NCBI GenBank assembly: GCA_948466345.1
Contig: CAOKAC010000001.1
Span: forward strand, 1 to 64,000
DNA: 64,000 bases
Direction of reading: 5' to 3'
From: an uncultured Clostridia bacterium
GTDB lineage: Bacteria; Bacillota; Clostridia; Oscillospirales; CAG-272
This document shows, piece after piece, positions 45,628-53,684 of the stretch. Each line of letters opens with the position of its first letter. Position 1 is the stretch's first letter. Position numbers and translations under genes: made by a program. Below the pieces are notes generated by a model, which saw nothing but the letters and a program-made list of their open reading frames with translations, was not told the origin of the DNA and ran no database searches.

Positions 45628-46560
45628 ATGTTTGACTGGTTAGGAGACATTTTTTCGGGGATTGGTGATACCATAGGAGGTACCTTTGAATTGCTCGGAG
45701 AACAAATATCCAATGTGATATTTGATACGATCCTTCAGTGGTTCTATAATATCATCTATGATGCTGTTGCAGACTTTTTTACCATGATGGGCGATATGGG
45801 TGCAGATATCTTTGAGCTCGATTGGATCAAAGCAACCATTATGCTGTTCACGTTTTTAGGATGGGCGCTCTTTACTGCCGGAACGGTGGTCGCTGTTTTT
45901 GATACGGCGATAGAATACCAAAACGGCAGGGCTACCATCAAGACCACTGCGCTAAATGTATTAAAAGGCTTCTTCGCCTGTTCCTTGATCGGCATTCTGC
46001 CCATAGAACTGTACAAATTCTGCATCAGCTTGCAGAATACCTTTGCAGGCGATTTAACCCGCATCCTGTCAGGGCAGCAGAGTATCGGATTATCCGGCAC
46101 CAGTACTGCTGTATGGGAGGGCTGCTTTGCCGTATCCTCACAAGTATCATTCGGGCTGCTCAATTTGCTTTGTATGGTTGCCTTTGCTTATTGCGTAATT
46201 AAGATATTTTTCGCCAATATCAAGCGAGGCGGTATTCTGCTGATTCAGATGGCGGTGGGAAGCCTGTATATGTTCTCCGTTCCGAGAGGATATTCGGACG
46301 GCTTCAACCAATGGTGCAAGCAGGTGGTCGCCATTTGTCTTACCGCTTTTATGCAGACAACGCTGTTGTTCCTTGGACTTTTGACTTTCCCGGAAAATAT
46401 GCTGCTGGGACTTGGTATTATGCTTGCTGCAAATGAAGTGCCGCGAATCGCCCAGCAATTCGGGCTGGACAGTTCGGTGAGAGTCAACATGATGAGTGTT
46501 GTACACGCAACGACAATGGCAGTCAATTTGACGCGCAGCGCAGCAAGGGCTGCAAAATAA
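45628..46560 (+). CDS. VirB6/TrbL-like conjugation membrane protein
   Basis: 310 residues from the ATG at 45628 (GGAGGTGAACGCG). It has about six membrane helices, the first near 30-50, others near 75-95, 110-130, 160-190, 200-215 and 240-275. The stretch GGILLIQMAVGSLYMFSVPR and the C-terminal Ala-rich helix fit VirB6/TrbL-type inner-channel proteins. Position between DUF3852 and PrgI-like genes supports that role. Confidence 0.85.
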   Translation: MFDWLGDIFSGIGDTIGGTFELLGEQISNVIFDTILQWFYNIIYDAVADFFTMMGDMGADIFELDWIKATIMLFTFLGWALFTAGTVVAVFDTAIEYQNGRATIKTTALNVLKGFFACSLIGILPIELYKFCISLQNTFAGDLTRILSGQQSIGLSGTSTAVWEGCFAVSSQVSFGLLNLLCMVAFAYCVIKIFFANIKRGGILLIQMAVGSLYMFSVPRGYSDGFNQWCKQVVAICLTAFMQTTLLFLGLLTFPENMLLGLGIMLAANEVPRIAQQFGLDSSVRVNMMSVVHATTMAVNLTRSAARAAK

Positions 46561-46570
46561 TGGAGGTAAA

Positions 46571-46871
46571 ATGGAGAGTAAGGAAAAACAATACGAAACC
46601 GGGCTGCCCGAAAATTTGCAGCACGATCTGGACGCATACAAAGAGGGGTTGAAAAACAACTCTCCCCTGCTTGACTGTCTTTGGGGCAAGTTGTATAACA
46701 GCATCAACAGCGCCGAAATTAATGACGGCGTGATCACGGCGAACCACGCCGACTATCTTCGTAGAAAATATCTGGCGAGGGTATGAGCGACAGGTAGAGG
46801 ATGGCTGCTCGCTCAAAGAACTGTATGAACAATATAACAACGACATTACGATGGGAGGAATGATGCAATGA
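46571..46871 (+). pseudogene. Conserved small transfer protein with a one-base frameshift
   Basis: The annotated frame gives 71 residues (MESKEKQYETGLPENLQHDL to YLRRKYLARV). In the +1 frame directly after KYLAR the sequence continues YERQVEDGCSLKELYEQYNN and DITMGGMMQ and stops at 46869-46871 with an ATGA overlap on the next gene. The extra base is in AGGG at about 46777-46780. The clean coupling and natural protein text in both parts point to a gene of about 99 residues broken by a 1-bp insertion, a sequence error, or a +1 recoding site. Confidence 0.6.
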
Positions 46872-47128
46872 CAACCTATCTCTACCCGCAGAACCTCAAA
46901 GCCACAGCCAATCTGTGGCTGTGGGGATTGCGGGATTTTTGTATTCTTGGCATTGTCGCGCTGCTTTCGGTGGTGGCGCTGGTACAGCTTAGGATGATTA
47001 TTCCCGCTGTGGCAACACTCTGCTACGGATTCTTAACGATCCGCCTGGAGGATACTACCGTGTTGGATTTTATAAAATATGCGGTGCGCTACTTTATATC
47101 CACTCAGCAATATTTTGAATGGAGGTGA
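46868..47128 (+). CDS. PrgI-like (VirB3-position) protein
   Basis: 86 residues with two adjacent membrane helices (about 22-42 and 44-62) and a soluble C terminus (TVLDFIKYAVRYFISTQQYF). This is the usual PrgI/VirB3 layout, placed just before VirB4-type genes. GGGAGGAATGATGCA precedes the ATG. Confidence 0.8.
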   Translation: MTTYLYPQNLKATANLWLWGLRDFCILGIVALLSVVALVQLRMIIPAVATLCYGFLTIRLEDTTVLDFIKYAVRYFISTQQYFEWR

Positions 47129-47133
47129 GCAGT

Positions 47134-47742
47134 TTGGGTAAACAGAAAGATAACCAGCAGAAAAGAAAAGGTTACTCCGTGCAGGAATTAATCGGGATCA
47201 AGACATTTACCAAATATGGACTCGCCACGAACAAGGGCGAGCTTTTGTTTTTCCTTGTATCTCCGACCAATATCTCGGTGCTGTCATCCGTAAATATCGA
47301 GATCAAAATCCGCCATTTGATGATAGTGCTGTCGGCAATCCCGAACATCGAAATTTCCTGTACAGACTCCTGCGAATGCTTTGACGATAACAAGAGCTAT
47401 TTGCAGACGCGGCTTGACGAGGAACAAAACGCAAAGGTACGGAAGATTCTCAAAAAAGATGTGGAAATGCTCGACCATTTGCAGACGGAGATGGCGACTG
47501 CCAGACAATTCCTGTTCCTTATGCGGTGTAAGAATATGAAGCCAGAGCAGGTGTTTCAGACGGCCAACCGTGCCGAGAAGACCATTTCCGAGCAGGGCTT
47601 CGAGGTACAGCGCATGAAGAAAGCGGATATCAAGCGCTTCCTTGCTGTGTACTTTGGCGCCAGCATGAACGGCGATCAGATGCCGGACACGGACGGCGAA
47701 CAGTTTTATGAAGTGGATGAGGACGGTGAAATAGAATGTTAA
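47134..47742 (+). CDS. VirB4 N-terminal-like transfer protein
   Basis: 202 residues from the TTG at 47134, which has GGAGGTGAG seven bases upstream. The chain resembles the N-terminal domain of VirB4/TraC-type ATPases (SSVNIEIKIRHLMIVLSAIP, TARQFLFLMRCKNMKPEQVF) without an ATPase domain. The complete VirB4 gene overlaps its end by 7 bp, so the N-terminal-like domain is present twice, once free. It is soluble and probably part of the channel base. Confidence 0.75.
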   Translation: MGKQKDNQQKRKGYSVQELIGIKTFTKYGLATNKGELLFFLVSPTNISVLSSVNIEIKIRHLMIVLSAIPNIEISCTDSCECFDDNKSYLQTRLDEEQNAKVRKILKKDVEMLDHLQTEMATARQFLFLMRCKNMKPEQVFQTANRAEKTISEQGFEVQRMKKADIKRFLAVYFGASMNGDQMPDTDGEQFYEVDEDGEIEC

Positions 47743-49568
47743 CGAGAAAACCAAAGGTACTCACGCCGGAACAGATAGAAGAAATCCGCACAAAGGACTT
47801 TTTTGACTGCATTCTGCCTGGTACCGTCAAATTCATGTCCGACCACTATATCCTCGGCGATAGCTACTGCTGCGTGTGGGCAATTCGGGAATACCCGCCC
47901 TCTACCGAAGAACAGGCGATCTTGTCCCAGCTTGCCGACCGCACCGGCGTGACACTCCGCATCTATCACAGACTGGTGGAAAGTATGGAACAGCGGAAAA
48001 TCATTCAGAATGCCACCCGCAAAAATAAGCTCATGTCCGGCGGCAATGACGTTACCGAAACCATCGAAGCCGAGGGGAATTTACAAGATGTGGTGGAGCT
48101 GCTCGCCAACCTCAGAAAAAACAAAGAGCCGCTGCTCCATTGCTCAGTGTTCATAGAGCTGAAAGCCAAGGATATGGATGCACTGAAGGAATTGCAGTCG
48201 GAGATTGCTATGGAGATTACCCGTTCCAAGATGTCAGTGGATCGATTGACCTTACGGCAGAAAGAAGGATTTCTCTCTGTTCTGCCCGTGGGCGCGAATC
48301 AGTTCGGCGCGCAGTATGAGCGCGTGTTGCCCGCAAGCTCAGTAGCCAATATGTACCCCTTCAACTTTTCCGGCAAGACCGATCCGCAGGGCTTATATAT
48401 CGGTCGGGATAAGTACGGCACGAACATCCTCGTGGACTTCGACCGTCGCAGCGAGGACAAGACCACAAGCTGTATCCTCATCCTCGGCAACAGCGGTCAG
48501 GGTAAGAGCTATCTCATGAAGCTGATCCTGACCAACCTGCGTGAATCGGGCAAACGCATCATTTGCCTTGATCCCGAAGCGGAGTACGAGGATCTGACCG
48601 CCAACCTCGGCGGCTGTTATATCGATTTTATGTCCGGCGAGTACACCATCAATCCCCTTGAACCCAAGGCATGGTCTGACGGCACAGGCGACACCGATCC
48701 TGACGCGCCTGCGGCATTCAAAAAGGTGACAAGGCTGAGCCAGCACATCGCTTTTCTAAAAGACTTCTTCCGCAGCTACAAGGATTTTTCTGATGCTCAG
48801 ATCGACACCATCGAAATCTTGCTCATGAAGCTGTACGCGCGGTTCGGCATTACCGACAGCACCGACTACAGCATGAAGAAACCATCGGACTTTCCCATTA
48901 TGTCGGATTTCTATGAGCTGTGCGAGGAAGAATTCATGACCTATGATAAGCAGCGCAAATACCTCTACACAGAGGAAATGCTCCAAGCTGTCTGCCTCGG
49001 CGTCCACTCCATGTGTGTGGGAGCGGAAAGAAAATATTTTAACGGGCATACCAATATCACCGATGACGCATTCCTCTGCTTTAGCGTAAAGGGCTTAATG
49101 GATACCAATAAGCGACTTAAAGACGCTATGCTGTTCAACATCCTTTCGTATATGTCCAACGAACTGCTGGGCAAAGGGAATACGATGGCTTCAATAGATG
49201 AGCTTTATCTCTTCCTTACCAACATGACGGCGATTGAGTATATCCGAAACGCCGCTAAAAGAGCGAGGAAGAAGGAGTCAGGAGTCATTATGGCTTCGCA
49301 GAACATTGAGGACTTCTTGATCCCGTCCATCAAGGAATTTACAAAGCCGCTGTTCTCCATCCCGACACATCAGTTCCTGTTCAATGCCGGGCAGATCAAC
49401 CCGAAGGAGTATATGGATGCTTTGCAGGTAGAGCCGAGCGAATTCGAGCTGATCAAGTATCCGGAGCGCGGCACCTGCCTGTACCGATGCGGTAACGAAC
49501 GGTATCTTCTACAGGTCATTGCGCCCGATTACAAATCGGCATTGTTCGGAAAGGCCGGCGGACGGTGA
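47736..49568 (+). CDS. VirB4-family conjugation ATPase
   Basis: 610 residues. The N-terminal domain (about 1-230) is followed by an ATPase domain with Walker A GNSGQGKS at about 250-257, a LDPEAEYEDL segment, Walker B-like SIDELYLFLTN near 490 and a sensor MASQNIEDFL near 515. Shorter than many VirB4 proteins because part of the N-terminal region is separate upstream. It powers assembly or operation of the transfer channel at the membrane. It is intact. Confidence 0.95.
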   Translation: MLTRKPKVLTPEQIEEIRTKDFFDCILPGTVKFMSDHYILGDSYCCVWAIREYPPSTEEQAILSQLADRTGVTLRIYHRLVESMEQRKIIQNATRKNKLMSGGNDVTETIEAEGNLQDVVELLANLRKNKEPLLHCSVFIELKAKDMDALKELQSEIAMEITRSKMSVDRLTLRQKEGFLSVLPVGANQFGAQYERVLPASSVANMYPFNFSGKTDPQGLYIGRDKYGTNILVDFDRRSEDKTTSCILILGNSGQGKSYLMKLILTNLRESGKRIICLDPEAEYEDLTANLGGCYIDFMSGEYTINPLEPKAWSDGTGDTDPDAPAAFKKVTRLSQHIAFLKDFFRSYKDFSDAQIDTIEILLMKLYARFGITDSTDYSMKKPSDFPIMSDFYELCEEEFMTYDKQRKYLYTEEMLQAVCLGVHSMCVGAERKYFNGHTNITDDAFLCFSVKGLMDTNKRLKDAMLFNILSYMSNELLGKGNTMASIDELYLFLTNMTAIEYIRNAAKRARKKESGVIMASQNIEDFLIPSIKEFTKPLFSIPTHQFLFNAGQINPKEYMDALQVEPSEFELIKYPERGTCLYRCGNERYLLQVIAPDYKSALFGKAGGR

Positions 49569-49598
49569 GCCAATTCCCACAATACACATAAAAATACT

Positions 49599-49629
49599 AA
49601 AAGCCGTAGGTTTTATGCCTGCGGCTTTT
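49599..49629 (+). terminator. Terminator-like hairpin after virB4
   Basis: AAAAGCCGTAGG with CCTGCGGCTTTT (one wobble), a 7-nt loop and TATTTTGG. It lies 26 bp before the next start codon, inside what should be one transfer operon. Confidence 0.8.
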
Positions 49630-49654
49630 ATTTTGGCAGAAAGGAGGGCTTGAT

Positions 49655-51295
49655 ATGAGTGTAACAGTTGGTGCGGCGCTCAAAAAAATAGCTGTTGCAC
49701 TGCTGACCAATCCGAAGGTACTGAAAACTATCGGCGGTATTGTGCTTGGAATTATTATCATAATTATTATGCCTATCGTGGCGATTGTTTCTATTTTTAA
49801 CGGCGGTATCGAGATCGACACGAATGAACTCCAGCAGATGGTGGTGCAGAACCTATCTGCTGAGGAACAGGCGAAACTCCAGTTTGTGGAGAATACCATG
49901 TACGCCATTGAGGACGGGATGACTGCGGCAGGCTTTTCTGATCAAAGAGTTACGGAAGCGCAGGTACTGTATGTGCTTGCGCTTTCCAATTATACAGAGC
50001 AGTCGGATTTTGTTTCTAAGCTGGTGGACTGCTTTGCGAAAAATCAAACGGACGTACAGCTCATCAACGCCGTCAACTCCGCTTTCGGAACGGATCTGTC
50101 TGCCGGGGATTTCACGAATGTCATGGGCAGCATCCGGGCTGTGTATATCGACACCTCCGGATATATTGATCCATCGATCAAGAACAATCTCGACCTTGTG
50201 GAGTGGGCAAGACAGGCACAGTCCCACGGATGGGGCTATGTATGGGGGACTTACGGCGAGGTACTGTCACGGAGCCGCTACAAAGACAAAGCCCAGCAGT
50301 ACCCGGACGAGGTTGGCGGCTATGCGGATTTTATCGAGAGCCATTGGATTGGCGGCAGGACATCGGACTGTGTTGGACTCATCAAAGGCTACGGCTGGCT
50401 CAACGCAGACACCCATCAGGTGGAATATGGGACAAATGGGATGCCTGATATCGATGCGGATACCATGTATAGAAATGCTTCAGAGAAAGGCACGGTTGAC
50501 ACCATCCCAGAAATCCCTGGACTTGCCGTGTGGTATGAAGGTCATATCGGAATTTATATCGGAGGCGGGAAGGTCATCGAAGCGATGGGAATACAGTACG
50601 GCGTGGTGGAAACGGATCTCGCCGGACGGGGCTGGACGCACTGGCTGAAGATATCGTATATCACTTACCTCGAAAACGATATGGCATCCTCGCCTAATGA
50701 GAGGAAGATATGGGATGCCCTTTATACTAAGATCGGCAATCCCTATGGCGTGGCGGGATTAATGGGAAATCTGTATGCGGAAAGCGGCCTGCAGCCGGAC
50801 AATCTTCAGGATAGCTATGAAAGCAGCCTTGGCCACACCGATGCATCCTACACCAGCGCAGTAGACAGTGGCGCATATGCAAGATTCCCCACTGACAGCG
50901 CCGGATACGGTTTGGCGCAGTGGACGGTGCAGGCTCGAAAGGAAAAACTGCTTGCATATAAAACCGCACAGGGCTGTTCCATTGCTGACCTGAATATGCA
51001 GCTAAATTTTTTAATGAACGAGATGGAAACAAAATTTCCAACCGTCCTTGCCAAGCTAAAAACCGCCACATCTGTCAGAGAAGCATCCGATTATGTGCTG
51101 ATTCACTTTGAAGCGCCAATAGATCAGAGCGAATTCGTTCAGAGAGAACGTGCCGTTTACGGCAATGCGTACTATACGAGATATGGCCGGACTCTTAATA
51201 CAAATGGAGTACCATTCCAAATGGCTTGCAATGACGCCGCAGACAGATGCGCCGCGAATGAAGAAGCCGAAGTTCTCTTCTGTCGTGGGCACTGA
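49655..51295 (+). CDS. Membrane-anchored NlpC/P60-like and lysozyme-like hydrolase
   Basis: 546 residues. A membrane helix (about 26-50) is followed by a spacer, an NlpC/P60-like domain (about 180-345, Cys in GRTSDCVGLIKGYGW, His in WYEGHIGIYIGGG) and a phage-tail-lysozyme-type domain (about 350-500, KIGNPYGVAGLMGNLYAESG with Glu, then GYGLAQWT). The pairing is the one used by VirB1/CwlT-like conjugation hydrolases to cut peptide stems and glycan strands. AGAAAGGAGGGCTTGAT gives the start. The last 45 residues (NGVPFQMACNDAADRCAANE) look like a non-enzymatic tail. Confidence 0.92.
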   Translation: MSVTVGAALKKIAVALLTNPKVLKTIGGIVLGIIIIIIMPIVAIVSIFNGGIEIDTNELQQMVVQNLSAEEQAKLQFVENTMYAIEDGMTAAGFSDQRVTEAQVLYVLALSNYTEQSDFVSKLVDCFAKNQTDVQLINAVNSAFGTDLSAGDFTNVMGSIRAVYIDTSGYIDPSIKNNLDLVEWARQAQSHGWGYVWGTYGEVLSRSRYKDKAQQYPDEVGGYADFIESHWIGGRTSDCVGLIKGYGWLNADTHQVEYGTNGMPDIDADTMYRNASEKGTVDTIPEIPGLAVWYEGHIGIYIGGGKVIEAMGIQYGVVETDLAGRGWTHWLKISYITYLENDMASSPNERKIWDALYTKIGNPYGVAGLMGNLYAESGLQPDNLQDSYESSLGHTDASYTSAVDSGAYARFPTDSAGYGLAQWTVQARKEKLLAYKTAQGCSIADLNMQLNFLMNEMETKFPTVLAKLKTATSVREASDYVLIHFEAPIDQSEFVQRERAVYGNAYYTRYGRTLNTNGVPFQMACNDAADRCAANEEAEVLFCRGH

Positions 51296-51318
51296 TACAA
51301 AACCGGAGGTAAACTCAT

Positions 51319-51987
51319 ATGAACGATATTGACATCACGCTGTATCTGAACGAGTATCGAGTCAAAGCATTGGCAGACGCTCTCGCACAGCGAACCGCCA
51401 ATACGGTCGAGGATGAACTGCATAAAGCGTTTGATGCGCTTTATCTGGAATATGTTCCTGGAGAACGGAGAGCAGATATCGAAGCGCAAATTGACCGGGA
51501 AGAAATTGCAGAGCAAGCGAGATATGACGGCAAGCACCGCTTTGCCGTTTACCACATCAGGGAAAACGGCGAAAATTATCATTTCACAAGTGAGCATTTT
51601 GTCAGTCCCATGCAGGCGGCCTACCGTTACCGCCTCTATGCAAGAGAACAACTGAGCGCCAAGCCGCAGACATTTGCGCATGCGTTCATTGAAACCGATC
51701 CGATCCCCGTAGAAAAGTTTGCCGAGATCTGTGAGGACATGAATTCCGATTCGCGCGTGACGGCGCTGATTGAATTTGATCTGGACAACGACGCCGTCAG
51801 CGTATGCGAAAGCAGCGACAACGCATGGCAGACATACAGCTGCCACGATTTCTCCGTGGCGGCGTTCAAGGCGTACCGTTCGGATTACAGGGATGATGAT
51901 TGCCGCCGCGAGATTTTCGAGGGCAGTCTCGCCGGAAAAGAGATCGACATGGATAAGAACGAGAATCACAGCATGGCGATACAGTAA
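51319..51987 (+). CDS. ICE-2 accessory protein with shared tail, unknown function
   Basis: 222 residues, acidic and soluble. The N-terminal 70 residues are helical (VKALADALAQRTANTVEDEL), the rest alpha/beta with no recognised family. It ends in DKNENHSMAIQ, like the DUF3849 protein (SSGMTIQ). It lies inside the transfer region between the hydrolase and oriT, with ACCGGAGGTAAACTCAT before the ATG. Confidence 0.65.
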   Translation: MNDIDITLYLNEYRVKALADALAQRTANTVEDELHKAFDALYLEYVPGERRADIEAQIDREEIAEQARYDGKHRFAVYHIRENGENYHFTSEHFVSPMQAAYRYRLYAREQLSAKPQTFAHAFIETDPIPVEKFAEICEDMNSDSRVTALIEFDLDNDAVSVCESSDNAWQTYSCHDFSVAAFKAYRSDYRDDDCRREIFEGSLAGKEIDMDKNENHSMAIQ

Positions 51988-51998
51988 GGAGAATAACC

Positions 51999-52499
51999 GT
52001 GGAGAAAAACTACGAAGAATATATTACCTCAAAACAGTTTGCTCAAAATTGCTTTATGAAATTGCTATCGGACGGAAAGCCACACGCCTATAAAGAAATC
52101 GTTGCCTATATCAATAAAACGAGAATTGAAGAAAATAGACCAGAAGTACACTCGTTATTAAATAATGCAGTATCTTTCATAAAGCCACTCGTTGACGATG
52201 AGAATTCTCCATACACCCACATTCGGCACGGCTGGTATCAAATGACAGTACAACCGTCAATAGCAAGGTGGACACACATTTTGGATAAAGCTACAGAACT
52301 GCAGTGCCTTATTCAAATAGAAACTAATATGACTTTAAATATCTTGAGTAACAATGATCGTCAGGAATTTGAACATATGATCTCTTTAGAATATGACACT
52401 ACTGATTTGTTGATAGATTATATTTCCGTCTGCCTTGCCAAGTTGGAGGACATTGATAACGACATAAATGAGGATGGAGTTCCGACCATACAGATATGA
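51999..52499 (+). CDS. ICE-2 accessory protein with shared tail, unknown function
   Basis: 166 residues. The N-terminal 75 residues (FMKLLSDGKPHAYKEIVAYI, then a HGWYQMT strand) look like a winged helix. A helical C-terminal half follows. It ends in DINEDGVPTIQI. The GTG start follows AAGGAGAATAACC, and the next gene begins next to its stop. The codon usage is more AT-rich than that of its neighbours. Confidence 0.65.
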   Translation: MEKNYEEYITSKQFAQNCFMKLLSDGKPHAYKEIVAYINKTRIEENRPEVHSLLNNAVSFIKPLVDDENSPYTHIRHGWYQMTVQPSIARWTHILDKATELQCLIQIETNMTLNILSNNDRQEFEHMISLEYDTTDLLIDYISVCLAKLEDIDNDINEDGVPTIQI

Positions 52500-52510
52500 G
52501 GTGTAATAAT

Positions 52511-52933
52511 ATGACAAAGGAAGAATTTATACACTGTCTCAATGCGATTAAGTCAAACAGCGAACAGACTGCTAAGAAATGGATTGAATGGGCAGAGGAA
52601 CAGGAAGATTACGATAGCTGTCAGCACACATTGCCAGAGAATGAATATGCAACTGCTGATATGTTCCTGGATGAATTTGCTTCTATGTTTGATCGCATTG
52701 CAGAGAAACATGGCGCAGAAATTGCCGCCAAGATGATCGGTCTTGCTGACATTCCAGCTTGCCCATATCCGTGGGAGATAATGAGGGCCGCAGAGTATCT
52801 TGCAGGTGGCGGTGATCTGAATAAGATCACTGAGATGGAAACAGAAGGTGTATTTGAGGATGGCAGCTACCGCCTTCCAAGAAAGATGTCAAGCGAGGAA
52901 GGTGAGCACGAAGCACCCACCATGCAGATGTGA
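52511..52933 (+). CDS. ICE-2 accessory protein with shared tail, unknown function
   Basis: 140 residues from the ATG at 52511, since GAGGTG lies eight bases upstream. It is all-helical and acidic (SEQTAKKWIEWAEEQEDYDS, MFLDEFASMFDRIAEKHGAE), with a central CPYPWEIMRAAEYLAGGGD motif. It ends in EEGEHEAPTMQM. It is the last gene before the putative oriT. No family is recognised. Confidence 0.65.
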   Translation: MTKEEFIHCLNAIKSNSEQTAKKWIEWAEEQEDYDSCQHTLPENEYATADMFLDEFASMFDRIAEKHGAEIAAKMIGLADIPACPYPWEIMRAAEYLAGGGDLNKITEMETEGVFEDGSYRLPRKMSSEEGEHEAPTMQM

Positions 52934-52979
52934 ACGCCGTATCAGGCAAGTGTCCGCCCACTGTGAAATCGAGATGTAA

Positions 52980-53200
52980 AAGCGGATAACACAAGGCAGA
53001 TGTGTGCTTTTCGACCTCGGACGAAAAATTCGACACGAGGTCGAAAAGCAAGCAGGAGAAAGAGAGGTGGGTTGCGATGCACCCACCTCTCGATTCACAG
53101 CGGACGGCAACGCCGACCGCAAGGGACTTTTTGCAGTTTATCCTCTAATTTTTTAGGGTGGGTTGCTGTAGATGAAAAAATGAAACAGATGGGTTGCAAG
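52980..53200 (+). other. Candidate origin of transfer (oriT)
   Basis: A 340-bp gene-free stretch directly upstream of the MobC-like and relaxase genes. It holds two perfect inverted repeats: GCTTTTCGACCTCG (53006-53019) with CGAGGTCGAAAAGC (53036-53049), and GAGAGGTGGGT (53062-53072) with ACCCACCTCTC (53081-53091). Direct repeats of GGTGGGTTGC occur at 53066 and 53157, with a variant GATGGGTTGC at 53188. This is the layout of MOBP-type oriT sites. The nick site is not assigned; TATCCTC near 53139 is one candidate. Confidence 0.65.
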
Positions 53201-53273
53201 CGAGACAAACGCCGAAAGTACGGCCGTTTGACAATGGTTGCAATATATTTGCAGATGAAACGGAGGTGGTAGG

Positions 53274-53681
53274 ATGTCTGCACCGAAGGACAAGAAAAAG
53301 TTCCTGCTATGGGCGTATCCGTCTACGCTGGAACTGGTCAAGAACAACTACAGAAAAGACAAATGTAAGAGCCAGTCGGAATTCATTGAGCGAGCCATTC
53401 AGTATTACGTCGGTCATGTCAACGCAGACGATGACACCTCGTATCTGCCTAACGCTTTCCTCTCAAATATGAAAAGCATTGTGGTCGAGAGTGACAACCG
53501 CATCAGCCGCCTACTGTTTAAACTGGCGGTAGAGCTTGCAGTCACCATGAATGTGGTGGCTGCAACTAATGAGATTGATAAACAATCGCTGGATCGGCTG
53601 CGCGGCGAGTGCGTGAAAGAACTGAAACGACTGAACGGTCAGTTTTCCTTCGACGATGCTGTTGACTGGCAAAGCGAATAA
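53274..53681 (+). CDS. MobC-like relaxosome protein
   Basis: 135 residues. The N-terminal 45 residues fit a ribbon-helix-helix (KKFLLWAYPSTLELVKNNYR, then SQSEFIERAIQYYV). A helical C-terminal domain follows. Such proteins bind oriT next to the relaxase and help open the DNA. It is the first gene after the candidate oriT and lies 3 bp upstream of the relaxase. CGGAGGTGGTAGG precedes the ATG. Confidence 0.82.
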   Translation: MSAPKDKKKFLLWAYPSTLELVKNNYRKDKCKSQSEFIERAIQYYVGHVNADDDTSYLPNAFLSNMKSIVVESDNRISRLLFKLAVELAVTMNVVAATNEIDKQSLDRLRGECVKELKRLNGQFSFDDAVDWQSE

Positions 53682-53684
53682 CTC

